64,000 bases of DNA, from NCBI RefSeq assembly GCF_000478275.1, contig NZ_ASJB01000028.1, forward strand, positions 186,001-250,000. The letters run 5' to 3'. This document shows, piece by piece, positions 1-8,065 of the stretch. The stretch is from Amycolatopsis orientalis DSM 40040 = KCTC 9412 (lineage in GTDB: Bacteria > Actinomycetota > Actinomycetes > Mycobacteriales > Pseudonocardiaceae). Numbering within the stretch: position 1 is the stretch's first letter; each line of letters starts with the position of its first letter. The notes under the pieces were generated by a model. It saw nothing but the letters and a program-made list of their open reading frames with translations, did not search any database and was not told the DNA's origin. Position numbers and translations under genes: made by a program.

Positions 1-270
1 AACGGCGCCGTCGGTCACCTCGCCGAAGCGCTCGCCGTGGAACTCGCGCCGGTGCGGGTCAACGCGCTGTCGCCGGGCATCGTCGACTCCGGATCGTGGG
101 ACCGGCTCGGAGCGGACCGGGACGCCTTCTTCGCCGACACCGCCGCGCGTAATCCCGCCCGCCGGGTCGGGCGGCCCGCCGATATCGCCTCGGCCGCGCT
201 ACTGACGCTGGCCAATCCCTTCCTGACCGGGAGCACCGTGCACGTCGACGGGGGCGGCCGGCTGGTCTGA
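1..270 (+). CDS. SDR family oxidoreductase, C-terminal part only
   Basis: The frame is open from the first base and ends in TGA at 268-270, so the gene is cut by the window edge. The visible 89 residues match the end of a classical short-chain dehydrogenase: the segment VRVNALSPGIVDS is the usual loop after the catalytic Tyr/Lys, and the tail GSTVHVDGGGRL is the conserved C-terminal strand. The Rossmann nucleotide site and catalytic residues lie outside the window, so cofactor and substrate cannot be judged. Its last 72 nt overlap the 3' end of the convergent VanZ-RDD gene. Confidence 0.85.
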   Translation, partial: NGAVGHLAEALAVELAPVRVNALSPGIVDSGSWDRLGADRDAFFADTAARNPARRVGRPADIASAALLTLANPFLTGSTVHVDGGGRLV

Positions 271-1344
271 GGTGCCGATCGACCGTGCGTCGACCACCCG
301 CAAGCCCGCGAGGAGACCGGACAGTCCCTGGTGGTCTTGAGGCCGGATCGCGAGGACGCCGCTGGCGAAGAACAGCAGGTTCGCCAGCGGCTCGAATCCG
401 CCGTTGACCGTGGAAGCCAGGGTGAGCAAGGTGAAATAGCCGCCGGAGCCGGCGAGGAAACGCACGATCATCCGCCACCCGGCGGGCTTCCCGCCGGATG
501 GCCCGACGGGACGCAACAACACGACCCGCTGGCCGAAGCTGGCGCCGTCGCCCGCGAGCGGGACGGCGAACAGCAGGAGCACCGCGGGCAACAGGGTGCC
601 GACCAGTGCGGTGACCACGGTGCCCGGTTCGCCCACCAGCACCGTCGTCACGATCCCGATGGTGGTGCCGAGCAGGACGACCGAGACGACGTCGACGGCC
701 ATCCCGAGCAGACGACGGCGCGCGGTGACCGGTCGCGGGATCCCCGGCGGCGCGGACGGCTCGTTCCCCGGCAGCAGGCGCAGCAAGGGGGCGAGCCCGA
801 AGCCGACCGCGGCACCGAGGGTGTTGGTCAGCAGGTCGTCGACGTCGGCCAGCCGGTACGGGCAGTCGAACAGGAACCAGACCCCGGTCAGCTGGGTGCA
901 CTCGATGAACAGCGAGACGGCGAACCCGATCGCGACGGTGGCCGGGAAACCCCGCCGGAAGAGGTGCCGCGCGAACATCCCCAGCGGCACGAACAGGGCG
1001 ACGTTGAACACCGCCTGCTGGACCGCGGGGTTGCGCAGGAACGCCCGCAGGCCGCCGCCGACCTGCTCGCGGCGGATGTCGGCGAGGAACTGGAAGGGGC
1101 GCAGCTGCAGATGACTCGCCGCGTGCTCAGCGCACCACGTCGCCGTCATCCGCGGGATGGGCAGCAGGGTGTACGTCCACAAGGACATGGCGTAGACCAG
1201 GAAGCCGAACACCAGAAGGACCCGCCAGAGCCCGAGTTCGCCGCGGCGCCGGTAACTCGCCGCGATGTACGGGATGGCCAGGAGGCCCGCGAGCACGAAA
1301 CCCGCGAACACCGCGATGACCGCGGAGACGGTCGGATCAGTCAC
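199..1344 (-). CDS. VanZ-RDD two-domain membrane protein
   Basis: 381 residues from a GTG start. Residues about 5-190 carry hydrophobic segments and VanZ-family features (NVALFVPLGMFARHLF, then FIECTQLTGVWF and ADVDDLLTNTLGAAVGF). Residues about 205-350 form an RDD domain (arginine near RRRLLGMAVDVV, then GDGASFGQRVVLLRPVG and more membrane helices). VanZ proteins have been linked to glycopeptide and lipoglycopeptide tolerance and RDD proteins to transport or ion balance, but the role of this combination is not established. Its start overlaps the upstream small ORF by 8 nt, suggesting translational coupling. Confidence 0.85.
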   Translation of the reverse strand: MTDPTVSAVIAVFAGFVLAGLLAIPYIAASYRRRGELGLWRVLLVFGFLVYAMSLWTYTLLPIPRMTATWCAEHAASHLQLRPFQFLADIRREQVGGGLRAFLRNPAVQQAVFNVALFVPLGMFARHLFRRGFPATVAIGFAVSLFIECTQLTGVWFLFDCPYRLADVDDLLTNTLGAAVGFGLAPLLRLLPGNEPSAPPGIPRPVTARRRLLGMAVDVVSVVLLGTTIGIVTTVLVGEPGTVVTALVGTLLPAVLLLFAVPLAGDGASFGQRVVLLRPVGPSGGKPAGWRMIVRFLAGSGGYFTLLTLASTVNGGFEPLANLLFFASGVLAIRPQDHQGLSGLLAGLRVVDARSIGTSDQPAAPVDVHGAPGQEGIGQRQ

Positions 1345-1699
1345 TCGCGGAAGCTAACAACGCTCGCTCCGGGGCACCCGTCACGCCACCTGGCCGGGTG
1401 ACGGCGTCGGCCGGGGCGAGGGCGCGCTGATGGGCGAGCGCGGCGATGGCGAAGGTCAGATGGACGACGACCCAGTTGCGGTCTTCCCGGTGGACACGCT
1501 GCAACAGGTCGAGGGTGGCGTCGCCGGGACTGCGGCCTTGACGGCAGGCGTCGATGAACGCCTGGGTCAGTTCGTCGACGTTGCGGCGGAATTCCGCGAA
1601 GGCGTCGGCGGGATGGGAGCTGGAGCAGAGATCCGCGGTCACGTCACTCAGCGTTTCATAACGCGACACAAAGTTACGAATCGGTGGAGCGGGAATCAC
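1337..1699 (-). CDS. Hypothetical protein upstream of the VanZ-RDD gene
   Basis: 120 residues if the GTG at 1697-1699 is used; there is no strong ribosome site in front of it, so the start may be internal. Codon third positions are strongly G/C in this frame, supporting real coding. The middle (AEFRRNVDELTQAFIDACRQG and the following LLQRVHREDRNW) is predicted helical and soluble, and no membrane segment or known motif is seen. Its TGA overlaps the GTG of the VanZ-RDD gene, so the two are probably co-translated. I do not recognise the family. Confidence 0.65.
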   Translation of the reverse strand: MIPAPPIRNFVSRYETLSDVTADLCSSSHPADAFAEFRRNVDELTQAFIDACRQGRSPGDATLDLLQRVHREDRNWVVVHLTFAIAALAHQRALAPADAVTRPGGVTGAPERALLASASD

Positions 1700-1737
1700 T
1701 CACGTGAGGTAGTCACACGCGCACTCTGTGCTCTGCG

Positions 1738-1905
1738 TCACGCCGAAGCGAGGCTGCCGGCGGGCATCCGGTGTTCCCGTTCGGCCACCTTCGCCCGGCG
1801 GACAGCCGGGAAGCGCTGATCGAGTTCGACCAGCAGCGGGGTCACCGCCATCAGCACCAGAAGGGCGAACCCGGCGTAAGCACCCAGGGTCTCGATGATC
1901 GTCAT
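1738..1905 (-). CDS. Small single-pass membrane protein (55 aa)
   Basis: Starts MTIIETLGAY at an ATG preceded by a strong GAGGAGG ribosome site about 5 nt away (reverse complement of 1908-1918). Residues about 5-25 (LGAYAGFALLVLMAVTPLLV) form one membrane helix followed by a charged, arginine/lysine-rich cytosolic tail. A much longer reading frame is open upstream but lacks such a ribosome site and would run into the RpiR gene, so the short form is preferred. It lies 80 nt downstream of the RpiR regulator on the same strand. Function unknown. Confidence 0.6.
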   Translation of the reverse strand: MTIIETLGAYAGFALLVLMAVTPLLVELDQRFPAVRRAKVAEREHRMPAGSLASA

Positions 1906-1985
1906 TGCGGCCTCCTCGTTCCTGGCGCCGTCTGTTCCGGCGGCCTGGAACCAGGATCGCTCCCCGGTGGGGTGCGGCGGATCGG

Positions 1986-2912
1986 TCATCCGGCGGGTAC
2001 ACCTCGACCGGTCGGCCTTTTCGGCACCGGCCTTTCGGCCGACCCGGGACGGCGGTGCAGCAGATCGAACCGCGACCACATCGCTTCGGCCGCCTCGATG
2101 GATTCACCGGTCCGGACCGGGTCGACGGCGGCCAGTTGCGCGACGATGGCCTGCACCAGGCTCATTCCCGCGGTCAGCGACGGGAAGAAGGTGACCCCCT
2201 CGGCAGGCACCATCAGCACCTGCTCCACGGCCCCCGCGAGCGCAGGGCTGGCCGCGTCGGTGATGGCGAAGGCGCGGGCCCCCCTGGCCTTGGCCTCGTT
2301 CGCGGCGAGCACCGTACTTTCGTACAGCCGCCAGAAACTGATCGCGATGAGCACGTCCTCATCGGTGAGTTTCGCCGTGGCGTTGGCGAGTTCGGCGTCG
2401 CCCGCGGTGATGGCGTGGACGTCGTAACCGGCGAGCCGCGCGTTGTGCGCGAAGGCGATCCCGACGGCGGCGTAGCTGCCGTCGGCGATGACGACCGTGC
2501 GGCGCGCGGCGGCGACGGCCTCGGCGACGTTGCGGATCTCGTCCTCGTCGAACCGCCGGTTGAGCAGAGCGAGGCTGTCGAGGTCCCGGCGCAGCGACGC
2601 CGAGCCCGGCGAATCGACGTCACGGTGTTCCTCGGCGACCTGCGGCGCGCTCAGCGACGACAGGTACCGCGCGCGCAGTTCCTGTTGCAGCGCGGGCCAC
2701 CCGGCGAACCCCAGCGCCTGCGCGGTCCGGGTCACGGTGGCGACGTTGACCCCGGCGAGCTGCGCGAGCTCGGCCGTCGAGCCGAACGACGCCCGGCGAG
2801 GCTGGGAGACCAGCACTTCGAGCACGGCCGCCGATTTCGGCCGCAGCCCGCGTTCCGGTGTCCGTTCCCGAAGCCACGCCTCGAAACCGTCGTCGGCCGC
2901 CGTCTCTGTCAC
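1986..2912 (-). CDS. MurR/RpiR family transcriptional regulator
   Basis: About 308 residues. Residues 20-90 form the RpiR helix-turn-helix (STAELAQLAGVNVATVTRTAQALGF), and residues about 125-260 form a SIS sugar-isomerase domain (TVVIADGSYAAVGIAFAHN; VLIAISFWRL), which binds phosphosugars or other small ligands in this family. The ribosome site GAGGGAGG touches a GTG at 2918 but is ideally spaced (6 nt) from the GTG at 2912, so I choose 2912. It is divergent from the MFS-GAF-amidohydrolase operon and is the obvious candidate to control it. Confidence 0.9.
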   Translation of the reverse strand: MTETAADDGFEAWLRERTPERGLRPKSAAVLEVLVSQPRRASFGSTAELAQLAGVNVATVTRTAQALGFAGWPALQQELRARYLSSLSAPQVAEEHRDVDSPGSASLRRDLDSLALLNRRFDEDEIRNVAEAVAAARRTVVIADGSYAAVGIAFAHNARLAGYDVHAITAGDAELANATAKLTDEDVLIAISFWRLYESTVLAANEAKARGARAFAITDAASPALAGAVEQVLMVPAEGVTFFPSLTAGMSLVQAIVAQLAAVDPVRTGESIEAAEAMWSRFDLLHRRPGSAERPVPKRPTGRGVPAG

Positions 2913-2976
2913 GCACACCCTCCCTCGATCGCGTCACGGTAACGCATCGTGCCCGGAGAACCACTTGCAACAAGCA

Positions 2977-3004
2977 TTGCAGTTTTGACGAAACGCAGTA
3001 TACG
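2977..3004 (+). promoter_or_regulatory. Candidate promoter of the MFS-GAF-amidohydrolase operon
   Basis: A TTGCAG box at 2977-2982 and TATACG at 2999-3004 are separated by 16 nt and would start transcription about 35-40 nt before the MFS start codon. Just upstream, TTGCAA at 2965-2970 repeats the box, so TTGCAA-N6-TTGCAG could also be a regulator site for the divergent RpiR protein. Seen by eye only. Confidence 0.35.
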
Positions 3005-3047
3005 TTGTCCGCACTCCTCGTCGCCCGAACCACGGAAGGCGTTCCCC

Positions 3048-4439
3048 ATGACGCTTCTGGCCAGGCTGGACCGGCTCCCGTTGAGCCGTCCCCACTACAA
3101 ACTCCTGCTCATCGGCGGACTCGGCTACACCTTCGACGGGATGGACTCCGCCGTGGTCGCCTTCCTCCTGCCGAGCGCGAAAGCGGCCTGGGGCCTCGAC
3201 AACGGGCAGCTCGGGCTGATCGGTTCCGCGACGCCGTTCGGTTTCCTCTTCGGCGCGATCGCCGCCGGCCTGCTGGGCGACCGCATCGGCCGCAAGAAGG
3301 TCATGATGTACGCGCTGGCCTTCTACGCGGTGTTCTCGGTGCTCGCCGCCTTCTCCCCCGACTACGAGGTCTTCCTGGGCGCCCGGGTGCTGGCCGGAGC
3401 GGGCGCGGGCGCCGAAAGCGCGATCATCGCGCCGTTCCTGTCCGAGTTCGTGCCCGCCAAGCGGCGCGGCTGGTTCGTCGGCGCGCTCGCCGGGTTCTTC
3501 TCCTTCGGGTTCGTGGCCGCCGCGCTGCTCGGGCGGTTCGTCGTCCCCACCGTGCCGGAGGGCTGGCGGGTCGCCCAGCTGATCACCGCGCTGCCGATCG
3601 TGATGCTGCTGTGGTGGCGCCGGTCCCTGCCGGAGTCACCGAGGTTCCTCGTCGCCAACGGGCGGCACGCGGAGGCCGAGAAGATCGTCTCCAAGCTTGA
3701 GCGGGACGTCGAAAAGGCGACGGGACAAGCACTTCCGGCGGTCGCCGAGACCGACGCCCAGCCCGCGACGGAGACGCCCAAGGTCAACCTCCTCAGCGCG
3801 CTCAAGTTCCTCTGGAGCCCGGCGATGGCCCGCCGTACCGCGGTGATCTGGACCGTCTGGTTCGTGATCACCTTCTCCTACTACGGTTTCTTCTCCTGGA
3901 TCCCGACGCTGCTCGTCGAGCGGGGGATCACGGTGACCAAGAGCTTCGAGTTCTCGATCATCATCTACCTGGCGCAGATCCCCGGATACTTCTCCGCCGC
4001 CTGGCTCTCCGAACGGCTCGACCGCAAGCACACCATCGCGCTGTACCTGGCGGGTTCGGCGGTAAGCGCGTTCTGGCTGAGCCAGATGGACGCGCCGTGG
4101 TCGATCACCCTCGCCGGAGCGGTGCTGTCGTTCTTCCTCAACGGCACCTACGCCGGCGTGTACTCCTACACCCCCGAGGTGTTCCCGACCTGGATCCGCG
4201 CCAGCGGGACCGGGCTGTCCAGCGCGTTCGGCCGGGTCGGCAGCATCCTGGCCCCGACGATCATCGGCCTGTCCGCCGCGAGCCTCGGGTTCGCCGGTGT
4301 CTTCGGCCTCACCACCGCCGTCCTGGCGGCCGGGGTGGTGTGCGTGGTCGTGTTCGGCCTGTCCACCGCCGGCCGCTCACTGGAAGAACTCACCGAACAC
4401 GGCGCGCCCGTGAAGACCGCGAAGGAGATGACCAAGTGA
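3048..4439 (+). CDS. MFS transporter (organic acid / sugar-acid type)
   Basis: 463 residues from ATG 3048, which has GGAAGG upstream; a longer frame upstream has no ribosome site. About twelve membrane helices are visible. The MFS signature GLLGDRIGRKKV follows helix 2, and PESPRFL after helix 6 is typical of the sugar and aromatic-acid porter branches. It should import a small substrate by proton symport in the cell membrane. The next gene (GAF protein) starts inside its stop codon (GTGA overlap), so transport and the downstream hydrolase are one operon. The true substrate is unknown. Confidence 0.9.
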   Translation: MTLLARLDRLPLSRPHYKLLLIGGLGYTFDGMDSAVVAFLLPSAKAAWGLDNGQLGLIGSATPFGFLFGAIAAGLLGDRIGRKKVMMYALAFYAVFSVLAAFSPDYEVFLGARVLAGAGAGAESAIIAPFLSEFVPAKRRGWFVGALAGFFSFGFVAAALLGRFVVPTVPEGWRVAQLITALPIVMLLWWRRSLPESPRFLVANGRHAEAEKIVSKLERDVEKATGQALPAVAETDAQPATETPKVNLLSALKFLWSPAMARRTAVIWTVWFVITFSYYGFFSWIPTLLVERGITVTKSFEFSIIIYLAQIPGYFSAAWLSERLDRKHTIALYLAGSAVSAFWLSQMDAPWSITLAGAVLSFFLNGTYAGVYSYTPEVFPTWIRASGTGLSSAFGRVGSILAPTIIGLSAASLGFAGVFGLTTAVLAAGVVCVVVFGLSTAGRSLEELTEHGAPVKTAKEMTK

Positions 4440-4873
4440 CCGTGTCACTGTCCACTGTGGAGGACAAGACCCGCGCCACCATCGGCGTGCGCTTGTTCAC
4501 CGTGCTGGCGTGGGTGCCCGAACGGCAGGCGCTGCGCCGGGTGCACAGCAGCCACCCGGCGGAGTACCCGGTGGGCGGCGAGAAGACCGTCGAGGTGGCC
4601 GCGGGCTGGCTGGACCGGTGCATCACCGGACAGGAACCCTACTTCGGCCCGGACAGCGCGGCGGTGCGGGAGATCTTCGCCGACCACGAACTCATCGACC
4701 GGCTGGGCTGCGGCGCGGTGATCAACGTGCCGGTGGTGGACGACGGCCGCACCCTCGGCGTCCTCAACATCCTCGACGCCGAAGGCAGCTACGACGACGC
4801 TTCCGTCGAAGCGGCCCGATCCCTGGCACCGTTGGCCGTCCCGGCCCTGCGCGAACTCCTGGAGACCCGATGA
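4436..4873 (+). CDS. Stand-alone GAF-domain protein
   Basis: 145 residues starting at a GTG that overlaps the MFS stop codon by 4 nt; its own TGA overlaps the next ATG by 4 nt. The whole protein is one GAF fold: LFTVLAWVPERQALRRVHSSHP, the central helix GGEKTVEVAAGWLDRCI, and the strand pair GCGAVINVPVVDDGRTLGVLNILDAEGSY. GAF domains bind small molecules such as nucleotides or aromatic and amino-acid ligands. No kinase, phosphodiesterase or DNA-binding part is attached. Its place between a transporter and an amidohydrolase suggests it senses, holds or acts on their shared substrate, which is inference. Confidence 0.85.
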   Translation: MTVSLSTVEDKTRATIGVRLFTVLAWVPERQALRRVHSSHPAEYPVGGEKTVEVAAGWLDRCITGQEPYFGPDSAAVREIFADHELIDRLGCGAVINVPVVDDGRTLGVLNILDAEGSYDDASVEAARSLAPLAVPALRELLETR

Positions 4874-6084
4874 CCGGCTCACTGCTGCTGCGCGACGCCC
4901 GCCTGCTCGACCCGGTCACGGGCGAGTACACCGAGGGGGACCTCCGGTGCGAGGACGGCCGCGTCGTCGAGGTCGGGACGGGGCTCACCGCCGGCGACGT
5001 CCGGACGCTGGACCTGCGGGGCGCGTTCGTCCTGCCCGGCCTCATCGACGCCCACGTCCACGTGACCGCGTCGACCGCGGATCTGGGGTCGCTCCCGGCG
5101 TCGTCACCGTCCTATGTGGCCGCGCACAGCGCCCGCACCATGAGCCGGATGCTGGACCGGGGCTTCACCACGGTCCGCGATGCCTCCGGTGCCGACTACG
5201 GCCTCGCCGACGCGCAGGCCGAGGGGCTGTTCCGGGGGCCGCGGCTGCTGTTCTGCGGGCGCGCGCTCAGCCAGACCGGCGGGCACGGCGACAGCCGGAC
5301 CCGCGGCGCCAACGCCAGCGACGACCATCCGTGCTGCGCGGGCCTCGGCCGGGTGGCCGACGGAGTCGACGCGGTCCGTGCGGCGGCGCGCGACGAACTC
5401 CGCAAGGGGGCGCACCACATCAAGGTGATGGCCTCCGGCGGCGTCGCCTCCCCCACCGACCGGATCGACTCGACGCAGTACTCCGCCGACGAACTGCGCG
5501 CGATCGTCGAGGAGGCGGAGTCGGCCAACCGCTATGTCGCGGCGCACGCCTACACCGCCCGCGCCGTGAACAGGGCGCTGGAGCTGGGCGTGCGGTCGAT
5601 CGAGCACGGCAACCTGATCGACGACCTGAGTGTCGAGCTGTTCCTCCGCCACGACGCGTATCTCGTGCCCACCCTGGTCACGTACTGGGCGTTGAAGGAG
5701 GAGGGGCGCGAGCACGGGCTGCCGGAATCCAGCTGGCGCAAGGTGGACGAGGTGCTCGGCGCGGGTATGGCCGCGCTGGAACGCGCCGCGCGGGGCGGGG
5801 TGAAACTGGTGTACGGCAGCGATCTCCTCGGCGGGATGCACCGGCACCAGAACCACGAATTCCGCCTGCGCGGCGAGGTGCAGCCCGCCCTGGACGTCAT
5901 CCGGTCGGCGACGTCGACCGCCGCGGATCTGCTGAACCTGACCGGCGAGATCGGCACGCTCGCCCCCGGCGCGCACGCGGATCTGCTCGTCGTGGACCGC
6001 GACCCGCTGGAGGACATCGGCGTCCTGGCCGAGCCGACGGCGTTCCGGTACGTCGTCCAGGGCGGGACGGTGGTCTCCCCCTGA
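4870..6084 (+). CDS. Metal-dependent amidohydrolase (prolidase/imidazolonepropionase-like branch)
   Basis: 404 residues; ATG 4870 overlaps the GAF stop (ATGA). Amidohydrolase landmarks in order: DAHVHV metal pair near residue 60, a lysine in HHIKVMASGG that is probably the carbamylated bridge, histidines in VAAHAYT and SIEHGNLID, and the catalytic aspartate in YGSDLLGG; the C-terminal strand DLLVVDRDPLED closes the beta-sandwich. This branch includes enzymes that cut Xaa-Pro and Xaa-Arg dipeptides. With the hydroxyproline operon next door a dipeptidase role is attractive but not proved. No signal peptide, so cytosolic. Confidence 0.85.
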   Translation: MTGSLLLRDARLLDPVTGEYTEGDLRCEDGRVVEVGTGLTAGDVRTLDLRGAFVLPGLIDAHVHVTASTADLGSLPASSPSYVAAHSARTMSRMLDRGFTTVRDASGADYGLADAQAEGLFRGPRLLFCGRALSQTGGHGDSRTRGANASDDHPCCAGLGRVADGVDAVRAAARDELRKGAHHIKVMASGGVASPTDRIDSTQYSADELRAIVEEAESANRYVAAHAYTARAVNRALELGVRSIEHGNLIDDLSVELFLRHDAYLVPTLVTYWALKEEGREHGLPESSWRKVDEVLGAGMAALERAARGGVKLVYGSDLLGGMHRHQNHEFRLRGEVQPALDVIRSATSTAADLLNLTGEIGTLAPGAHADLLVVDRDPLEDIGVLAEPTAFRYVVQGGTVVSP

Positions 6085-6148
6085 CGCGTTTCGTCCTCTG
6101 GTTGCGATGCTTGCGCCCGCAACTACCGCAACCAGAGGACGAAACGCG
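6085..6148. terminator. Bidirectional terminator hairpin between convergent operons
   Basis: A perfect 22-nt inverted repeat has arms at 6085-6106 and 6127-6148 with a 20-nt loop. It starts right after the amidohydrolase stop and ends 4 nt before the stop of the convergent epimerase gene. The arms contain TTTCGTCCTCTG / CAGAGGACGAAA, a word that returns in the hairpin at 42835-42933. Confidence 0.75.
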
Positions 6149-6151
6149 GGG

Positions 6152-7153
6152 TCAAAGGACGAAACCCTCGGGGAACGGATCGTCCGGGTCGAGCAGGTAG
6201 GTGGCGTTGCCGGTGATCCAGGCGCGCCCCGAGAACTCCGGCACCACCGCCGGAACGCCGCCGACGGTGGTCTCGGCCACCAGCTCGCCGGTGAAGGTGG
6301 TGCCGATGAACGAGCTGTTCTCGAACGGCGTGTGCAGCGGCAGCTCACCGCGGGCGTGCAGCTGCGCCATCCGGGCCGAGGTACCGGTGCCGCAGGGCGA
6401 CCGGTCGAACCAGCCCGGATGGATCGCCATGGCGTTGCGCGAAGCGCGGGCGTCCGACCCCGGGGCGAGGAACTGGACGTGTTTGCAGCCGCCGATCAGC
6501 GGATCGGCCGGATGTTCCGGCGGGCGCTGGTCGTTGATCGCCGCCATGATGTCCAGCCCCGCGGCGAGGATCCGGTCCTTTTCGGTCCGCTCGAACGGGA
6601 TGTCCACTTGGGACAGTTCGAGGATGGCGTAGAAGTTCCCGCCGTAGGCCAGGTCGTAGCGCACCTTCCCGAATCCCGGCACCTCGACGACCGCGTCGCG
6701 CTCGGCCAGGAAGGACGCGACGTTGCGGAGCCTGACCCGTTCCGCGCGCCCGTCCCGGACCTCGACCTCGGCGTGCACGAGCCCGGCCGGGGTGTCCAGG
6801 CGGACCACGGTCTTCGGCTCGGTCACCTCGACCATGCCGGTCTCCACCAGCACAGTCGCCACCCCGATCGTGCCGTGCCCGCACATCGGCAGGCAGCCCG
6901 ACACCTCGATGTACACCACGCCCCAGTCGGCGTCGTCGCGCGACGGCGGCTGCAGGATCGCGCCGCTCATCGCGGAATGGCCGCGCGGCTCGTTCATCAG
7001 GAACCGCCGCAGATGATCCAGGTGCTCCATGAAATACCGGCGGCGTTCGGCCATGGTGGCGCCGGGAATGAGGCCGACCCCGCCGGTCACCACCCGGGTC
7101 GGCATCCCCTCGGTATGCGAGTCGACCGCGGTGATCGAGCGGATCGACTGCAC
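6152..7153 (-). CDS. 4-hydroxyproline 2-epimerase (proline racemase family)
   Basis: 333 residues. It has the proline racemase fold with both catalytic cysteines: C91 in MCGHGTIG and C254 in DRSPCGTGTSA. Two cysteines mean a racemase/epimerase rather than the dehydratase type that carries Thr at the second place. In the pathway it turns trans-4-hydroxy-L-proline into cis-4-hydroxy-D-proline, the substrate of the dehydrogenase encoded upstream in the same operon. Its start codon directly follows the stop of the deaminase gene. It is the last gene of the operon. Confidence 0.92.
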   Translation of the reverse strand: MQSIRSITAVDSHTEGMPTRVVTGGVGLIPGATMAERRRYFMEHLDHLRRFLMNEPRGHSAMSGAILQPPSRDDADWGVVYIEVSGCLPMCGHGTIGVATVLVETGMVEVTEPKTVVRLDTPAGLVHAEVEVRDGRAERVRLRNVASFLAERDAVVEVPGFGKVRYDLAYGGNFYAILELSQVDIPFERTEKDRILAAGLDIMAAINDQRPPEHPADPLIGGCKHVQFLAPGSDARASRNAMAIHPGWFDRSPCGTGTSARMAQLHARGELPLHTPFENSSFIGTTFTGELVAETTVGGVPAVVPEFSGRAWITGNATYLLDPDDPFPEGFVL

Positions 7154-8065
7154 CTACTTCACCCCCAGCGAGGCCAGCGCGCGGCCCATGTCGGCACGGA
7201 CCTGTTCCTGATGCCCGCCGGTCAGCGGCCCGCGCGGCGGACGGCACGGCCCGCCGTAGCGGCCCACGAGATCCATGCCGAGCTTGATCGCCTGGACGAA
7301 TTCGGTGCGCGAGTCCCACCGGAACGCGGCCACCAACGGCTCGTAGAGCGCCCTGGCCTCTTCGAGCTTGCCGGACGTCGCCAGTTCGAACAGGCGCACG
7401 GATTCGGCGGGGAACACGTTGGGGAAACCGGCGAACCAGCCCGTCGCGCCCATCAGCAGGCTTTCCAGTACGACGTCGTCGGCGCCGCTGATCACGTCGA
7501 GGCCCGGCGCCCGCTCGCGGATCTCCAGCACCCGCCGGACATCGCCGGAGAACTCCTTGACCGCCACCACGTTGTCGATCGCCGCGATCTCGGCGAGAAG
7601 GCCCGGTGTGAGGTCGACCTTGGTGTCGATGGGGTTGTTGTAGACCATCACCGGCAGGCCGACCGAGGCCACCGCCTCGAAGTGGGCGAGCACCTCGCCG
7701 CGGTTGGCACGGTACATCGTGGGCGGCAGGCAGAGCAGGCCGTGGGCGCCGCCCTCAGCCGCGATCTCGGCCCAGTGCCTGGCCTGATGCGACCCGGGTC
7801 CGTGCACGCCGACGACGACGATCCCGTCCGCGCCGACGGTTTCGATCGCGGTGCGGGCGACCCGGCGGCGTTCGTCGTCGGTGAGCGAGGAGTACTCGCC
7901 GAGGGAGCCGTTCGGGCCGACGCCCCGGCAGCCGTTGTCGATCAGCCACCGGCAGTGCGCGGCGTAGGCGTCGTAGTCCACGGCCAGCCCGGCGGGCGCC
8001 GACGCGTCCGCCCGGTACGGGAGAGCGGTCGCGACGACGACGCCACCGAGGTCCGGGGTGCTCAT
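7154..8065 (-). CDS. DapA-family lyase, probable pyrroline-4-hydroxy-2-carboxylate deaminase
   Basis: 303 residues with the dihydrodipicolinate synthase/N-acetylneuraminate lyase barrel. Y142 (VMVYNNP) and the Schiff-base lysine K170 (AVKEFSG) are present, with the GPNGSLGEYSSLT loop near residues 50-62 replacing the usual GTTGE. In hydroxyproline operons this family member converts 1-pyrroline-4-hydroxy-2-carboxylate to 2-oxoglutarate semialdehyde and ammonia (LhpC type), which fits its neighbours here. Its ATG overlaps the stop of the FAD subunit gene (ATGA). Confidence 0.88.
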   Translation of the reverse strand: MSTPDLGGVVVATALPYRADASAPAGLAVDYDAYAAHCRWLIDNGCRGVGPNGSLGEYSSLTDDERRRVARTAIETVGADGIVVVGVHGPGSHQARHWAEIAAEGGAHGLLCLPPTMYRANRGEVLAHFEAVASVGLPVMVYNNPIDTKVDLTPGLLAEIAAIDNVVAVKEFSGDVRRVLEIRERAPGLDVISGADDVVLESLLMGATGWFAGFPNVFPAESVRLFELATSGKLEEARALYEPLVAAFRWDSRTEFVQAIKLGMDLVGRYGGPCRPPRGPLTGGHQEQVRADMGRALASLGVK

